DNA of 16,701 nucleotides from Candidatus Sericytochromatia bacterium (GTDB lineage Bacteria > Cyanobacteriota > Sericytochromatia > JACMPN01): positions 1 through 16,701 of the forward strand of contig JACMPN010000298.1 in the NCBI GenBank assembly GCA_014377495.1. The letters are read 5' to 3'. Under the pieces are notes generated by a model, which had not been told where the DNA came from, ran no database searches, and worked only from the letters and a program-made list of their open reading frames with translations. Position numbers and translations under genes: made by a program. The stretch's first letter is position 1, and the number at the start of each line of letters is the position of its first letter. Shown one piece after another: positions 13,596 through 16,701 of the stretch.

Positions 13596-13611
13596 GCGAG
13601 CAGGAGGACAG

Positions 13612-14721
13612 ATGGCACTCGTCGCTTTGCAGCGGGTCTCCCCAATCGCAGGAGCGGCTCCGGCACGGGTTGCCACCGTCATCCGGCCGGCCGCCGTCCC
13701 CCAGTCGCTGATCCCCGACGCTTATACGCCGTCACTGGGCCGCAAAATGGCCAATGCCGGCCGGACCGTCAAGGTTGCGGCGGGCAGCCTCTTCGGCGGT
13801 CACACGATCGACAATCCACAGAGCCTGCACAAGCCCTATCAACGCTTTCTGCACCGGATTCTGCCCGGCGGCCTCGTGACGGCGGCGTGTTCCCAGTTCC
13901 AACCCAACCCGGTCGGGGATGCGCCGACGAGTGGTCCCTTGCGGCGGACCGTCGACGCCCGGACCTGGCTACCCGTGCTGCACTTCGAAAAGGGCGAGGA
14001 CCTGGTGCCGACCGATCCCGGCTTTGACGGCAATGCCGACGTGCGGGACAACGCCGCCAACTACAACCGCAACCGGACGGACGGCAATCAGGCGCCGACG
14101 ATCTACGCCAGTGCTCGCCAGCGTGGCGAATACACCGTGATCCGGTATGACACCTATTATGTCGACAACCGGTATATGAACTTTCACGAGCACGACTGGG
14201 AAGGCTTCTCGGTTTATCTGAAACCTGACGCTGCGGGTCAATTGCAGCCGGCCTACCTGCTGACGAACTGGCATCACGACACGATGCTGACCCCATGGGC
14301 GGACCTCCGGCTCGATGCCACCGGCCGACCGGTCGTATTGGTCGACCGCGGTGCCCACGGCAGTCGGCCCCAGAAGCGGAACACCAAAGTGCCCGAGGGC
14401 CGGTATCTGCATCCCCAGGGCTTTTGGCTGGATGGGCAGGGCGTCACGCCTGCCCGGATCAAGCTGCTGGGTGACACCCCCCTGTTGCGGGGGACGGAAC
14501 CGATCGTCCGTTTGACGGACGGACGTGATCCCCGGGAAATCCCGTACCCAAGCGTGAACTGGATCGGCGGGTTCATCAAGCAACAGGGCGAGGGTGTCGA
14601 CTTTGCGCCCAAGGGGCGTGCCGTCTGGAACACACCCCTGCATCCGCTGGCGTTTCAGCGGGCCGGGAGCGTGCAGGCGCAGGTCGTGGCGGGGGCCACT
14701 GCGGGCCGGGCCCAGCGATAA
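13612..14721 (+). CDS. Vps62/NPP1-like HDWE-motif protein, 369 aa
   Basis: Residues 108-143 hold WLPVLHFEKGEDLVPT and FDGNADVRDNAANYN, the stretch that in Vps62-like proteins reads P..F...E...P. FHEHDWEGFSVYL follows (192-197 = HEHDWE), the acidic metal-type motif also known from NPP1 necrosis-inducing proteins (GHRHDWE), then TNWHHDTMLTPW and VLVDRGAHGS (His249), equivalent to the A-x-G-S-H-A strand. I infer a member of this beta-sandwich superfamily; enzymatic function is not established for the bacterial members. No signal peptide is evident, and the first 60 residues are Ala/Pro-rich. ATG 13612 is chosen because AGGAGG lies four bases before it; GTG at 13573 would read through the palindrome. 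A decayed copy of its core lies upstream. Confidence 0.8.
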   Translation: MALVALQRVSPIAGAAPARVATVIRPAAVPQSLIPDAYTPSLGRKMANAGRTVKVAAGSLFGGHTIDNPQSLHKPYQRFLHRILPGGLVTAACSQFQPNPVGDAPTSGPLRRTVDARTWLPVLHFEKGEDLVPTDPGFDGNADVRDNAANYNRNRTDGNQAPTIYASARQRGEYTVIRYDTYYVDNRYMNFHEHDWEGFSVYLKPDAAGQLQPAYLLTNWHHDTMLTPWADLRLDATGRPVVLVDRGAHGSRPQKRNTKVPEGRYLHPQGFWLDGQGVTPARIKLLGDTPLLRGTEPIVRLTDGRDPREIPYPSVNWIGGFIKQQGEGVDFAPKGRAVWNTPLHPLAFQRAGSVQAQVVAGATAGRAQR

Positions 14722-14757
14722 GCGGTTCACCCGCCGATAGCCCGCCACGGGGGCCCG

Positions 14758-14766
14758 TGTTAAACT
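14758..14766 (+). promoter_or_regulatory. Candidate extended -10 element upstream of ribD (TGTTAAACT)
   Basis: TG-T-TAAACT follows an inverted repeat CACGGG-GG-CCCGTG (14746-14759) that overlaps it. No -35 consensus at the usual distance. The predicted leader of about 100 bases includes a seven-base-pair hairpin (GTTTTCC 14778-14784 with GGAAAAC 14795-14801). It does not match the FMN riboswitch consensus. Confidence 0.45.
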
Positions 14767-14875
14767 GCGAAGCACGTGTTTTCCCCGGTGTGGCGGAAAA
14801 CGTTGACTGCGGCCCGCCGGTGCGGCACTAGTCCCGGCGCAGCAGGTGGTCGGTCGGTCATGAGTTGGGGTGGGC

Positions 14876-16009
14876 ATGCAGTCTGATTCGTTTTACATGC
14901 AGCGGGCCTTAGATTTGGCACGCCAGGGACGCGGCCGGACTTCGCCGAACCCGATGGTCGGCGCCGTGGTCGTCAAAGACGGCCAGATCGTCGGCGAGGG
15001 CTTTCACCCGGCTGCGGGCATGCCCCATGCCGAGATCTACGCCCTGCAGGCGGCCGGTGAGGCTGCTGAAGGCGGCACGCTGTACGTCACGTTGGAGCCC
15101 TGCACCCACCACGGCCGGACCCCCCCCTGCATCGACCGGGTGATCACCAGCAAGCTCAAGCGGGTCGTCGTCGCCGCCGAAGACCCGAACCCGATCAATG
15201 CCGGCAAAGGTCTGCGGATGATCCTCAACGCCGGCATCGAGGTCAGTGTCGGCTGCGAAGAGGCTGCCGCCAAGCGCCTGAACGAAGTCTTCGCCAAGTA
15301 CATCACCACCAAGCGGCCTTTCGTCGTCATGAAGGCGGCAATGAGCCTGGACGGCAAGATTGCCACCAGCTTCGGCGACTCCCAGTGGATCGTCTCGGAA
15401 GTCACCAACCAGTACCTGCACGAGCTGCGCGGCACCTATGACGCCGTGATGGTCGGGGCGAACACCGTCTTTCAGGACAACCCCCAGATCTCCTGCAAGA
15501 GCCCCGGCGGCCGTGACCCTGTGCGGATCATCCTCGACTCCCAGGCCCGCACGCCGGCCAACTCCAAGATTTTCATCCGCAACTCCACGGACGCGATGAA
15601 GTCCAACTGCCTGATCTTCGTCAGTTCCCAGGCGCCCGAAGAGCGGATCCGGGCCCTGCAGGCGGCGGGTGCCGAGGTGGTCGTTGCCTCCGAAGACACG
15701 TCCCGATCTCTCAACCCCCGGGTGGATCTTGAAAAAGTGATGGTCGTCCTCGGCAAACGGGGCGTGACCAGTGTTCTGATGGAATCGGGTGGCGTCCTCA
15801 ATGCCGCAGCCATCCAGGCCGGCATCATCGACAAGCTGCTGCTGCTCATCGCCCCGCGCCTCATCGGCGGGGAGCGGGCCCCGTCCCCGATCGGTGGCGA
15901 GGGCATCACGGTGATGTCCGAGGCCATCCCCCTGTACAACTGGCAATGGCGCCCGATGGACAGCGATATGATCTGCGAAGCGTACCTCCACCCACAGAAC
16001 TGGGCCTGA
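14876..16009 (+). CDS. ribD: Bifunctional riboflavin biosynthesis protein RibD (deaminase/reductase)
   Basis: 377 residues. The N-terminal zinc deaminase converts diamino-hydroxy-phosphoribosylaminopyrimidine to its uracil form; the C-terminal reductase reduces the ribose side chain. Deaminase: SPNPMVGAVVV, PHAEIYAL (His51, Glu53) and EPCTHHGRTPPC with Cys76 and Cys85 as zinc ligands. Reductase from about residue 150: FVVMKAAMSLDGKIAT, SQWIVSE, VMVGANTVFQDNPQ, LMESGGVLNAAAI, and IAPRLIGGERAPSPIGGEG. All key residues are present. ATG 14876 is chosen over GTG 14870, although the ribosome site is weak (GGGGTGGG). No ribE, ribBA or ribH follows, so the riboflavin genes are not clustered here. Confidence 0.97.
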   Translation: MQSDSFYMQRALDLARQGRGRTSPNPMVGAVVVKDGQIVGEGFHPAAGMPHAEIYALQAAGEAAEGGTLYVTLEPCTHHGRTPPCIDRVITSKLKRVVVAAEDPNPINAGKGLRMILNAGIEVSVGCEEAAAKRLNEVFAKYITTKRPFVVMKAAMSLDGKIATSFGDSQWIVSEVTNQYLHELRGTYDAVMVGANTVFQDNPQISCKSPGGRDPVRIILDSQARTPANSKIFIRNSTDAMKSNCLIFVSSQAPEERIRALQAAGAEVVVASEDTSRSLNPRVDLEKVMVVLGKRGVTSVLMESGGVLNAAAIQAGIIDKLLLLIAPRLIGGERAPSPIGGEGITVMSEAIPLYNWQWRPMDSDMICEAYLHPQNWA

Positions 16010-16017
16010 ACGGCCCT

Positions 16018-16045
16018 TTGCACCGTGTCGCCAGGGTGCTAGCAT
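16018..16045 (+). promoter_or_regulatory. Promoter of the hypoxanthine phosphoribosyltransferase gene
   Basis: TTGCAC (16018-16023), a 16-base spacer and TAGCAT (16040-16045) preceded by TGC. It starts just after the ribD stop and leaves a leader of about 85 bases, so hpt is probably transcribed independently of ribD. Confidence 0.6.
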
Positions 16046-16135
16046 AAAGCCAAAACAGCGGCTTGAATGGCCGGCTGTGGCCCATCCCAACGCCAAATCC
16101 ATGCAGTCTGATCGCCGAACATAAAGGAGAGCTCG

Positions 16136-16701
16136 ATGCATCCCGATATCACTCAGGTGGTCCTGTCTGAAGAGGTCTTGCAGCAGCGGATCCGGGAGAT
16201 GGGTGCCACCATCTCGGCCGACTATCAGGGTGAGTCCGTCGTGGCGATCTGCGTCATGAAGGGCGCCATCTTCTTCACGACCGATCTGGTCCGGGCCATC
16301 AAGGTGCCACTGACGCTCGATTTCATCACCGTCGCCAGCTACGGCGCCACGACCGTCAGCTCGGGCCACGTGCAGCTCGTCAAGGACGTCGACACCGATC
16401 TCCAGGGCAGGCACGTCCTGATCATCGAGGACATTCTCGATTCGGGCCGCACTCTGAGCTACCTGATCAAGCATCTCGCGGCGATGGGGCCTGCCAGCCT
16501 CAAGGTCTGCACCTTGCTCGACAAGCCCGAGCGCCGGGAATATCCCGTCAACGTTGACTATTTCGGCTTCACCATTCCGGACGTCTTCGTCGTCGGCTAT
16601 GGCCTGGACTATGACCAGCTCTATCGGGAGCTCCCCTTCATCGGTGAACTCAAGCCCGCCGTTTATGCCAAGCCCAGTGAACAGGAAACCCTCGTTTCGC
16701 C
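16136..16701 (+). CDS. hpt: Hypoxanthine phosphoribosyltransferase (partial, right edge)
   Basis: Purine-salvage enzyme forming IMP (and usually GMP) from the base and PRPP. 188 codons are visible and remain open; related enzymes are about 180 residues, so only a short tail is missing. The start HPDI..VLSEE, CVMKGAIFFTTDLVRAI, the PRPP-binding loop IIEDILDSGRTLSYL (Glu98, Asp99, Asp102) and DVFVVGYGLDYDQLYRELPF (149-168) are typical and intact. ATG 16136 follows AAAGGAG by six bases. In Bacillota and Cyanobacteriota hpt often sits by tilS or ftsH; what follows here lies outside the window. Confidence 0.96.
   Translation, partial: MHPDITQVVLSEEVLQQRIREMGATISADYQGESVVAICVMKGAIFFTTDLVRAIKVPLTLDFITVASYGATTVSSGHVQLVKDVDTDLQGRHVLIIEDILDSGRTLSYLIKHLAAMGPASLKVCTLLDKPERREYPVNVDYFGFTIPDVFVVGYGLDYDQLYRELPFIGELKPAVYAKPSEQETLVS

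Larger units (their letters stand above)
13089..13611. other. Gene-free stretch between the L,D-transpeptidase and the HDWE gene
   Basis: No intact gene. The left part (to about 13430) is G+C-rich and holds the relic at 13232-13352. The right part (about 13430-13600) is clearly richer in A and T than the rest of the window and carries small hairpins (TCGCA-TTTT-TGCGA at 13448-13461; GCGAAG-CTA-CTTCGC at 13486-13500, followed by TTT), a TTGCGAA direct repeat (13456, 13484), a promoter, and an 18-bp palindrome. It reads as a decayed gene followed by a regulatory region. Confidence 0.6.

Noticed and set aside
14767..14875. FMN riboswitch in the ribD leader
   Set aside because: The conserved RFN segments (AGGGGC.GGGTG and CCCGCGA-type blocks) are not present; only a simple seven-base-pair hairpin is seen.
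14909..16474. 521-codon open frame on the minus strand across ribD and hpt
   Set aside because: Both plus-strand genes have complete family motifs, and the minus frame reads through an intergenic promoter with no recognisable domain.

Overview
The window is G+C-rich, densely coding bacterial DNA with no rRNA, tRNA, CRISPR array, insertion sequence or phage gene that I can recognise. Arginine CGG and G/C third positions dominate, and several genes carry a strong AGGAGG-type ribosome binding site. Two clues to the organism conflict. A secreted protein ending in Tyr-Arg-Phe looks like an outer-membrane beta-barrel, which implies a diderm cell. A YwiB/DUF1934 protein and a HPDI..VYGLDY-type hypoxanthine phosphoribosyltransferase resemble Bacillota-like lineages. 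A diderm lineage outside the Proteobacteria fits best (for example diderm Bacillota, Armatimonadota or a non-photosynthetic relative of Cyanobacteriota). I cannot place it further.

Layout. 1-1177 (minus): a two-gene operon of a TPR protein and a YedJ-like HD-domain protein that runs off the left edge; they overlap at GTGA. 1301-3924 (plus): a divergent operon of a TPR protein with a decayed glycosyltransferase-like N-terminus and an M20 amidohydrolase. 3986-4945: lgt, prolipoprotein diacylglyceryl transferase. 4946-5169: a structured, non-coding-looking spacer. 5170-8423: an orphan beta-class DNA methyltransferase coupled by ATGA overlap to a GH38 alpha-mannosidase. 8459-8890 (minus): YwiB/DUF1934. 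9178-9432: GlsB/YeaQ-type small membrane protein. 9604-10527: predicted outer-membrane beta-barrel, followed by two large hairpins. 10726-11913: acyl-CoA dehydrogenase, followed by a hairpin terminator. 12094-13065: LysM plus YkuD L,D-transpeptidase with an apparently frameshifted C-terminus. 13089-13611: a gene-free stretch holding a frameshifted relic of the next gene, an AT-richer promoter and an 18-bp perfect palindrome. 13612-14721: a Vps62/NPP1-like HDWE protein. 14876-16009: ribD. 16136 to the right edge: hypoxanthine phosphoribosyltransferase.

Functionally this is mainly a housekeeping and envelope region: lipoprotein maturation (Lgt), peptidoglycan cross-linking (L,D-transpeptidase), an outer-membrane protein, riboflavin synthesis (RibD), purine salvage (Hpt), acyl-CoA oxidation and glycan or amide hydrolysis. 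I see no defence island or biosynthetic cluster. The most unusual parts are the decayed tandem copy and palindrome before the HDWE gene, the likely frameshift in the L,D-transpeptidase, the HD-to-HE change in the YedJ-like protein, the methyltransferase-mannosidase pairing, and a recurring TGnTAnnnT element upstream of many genes.
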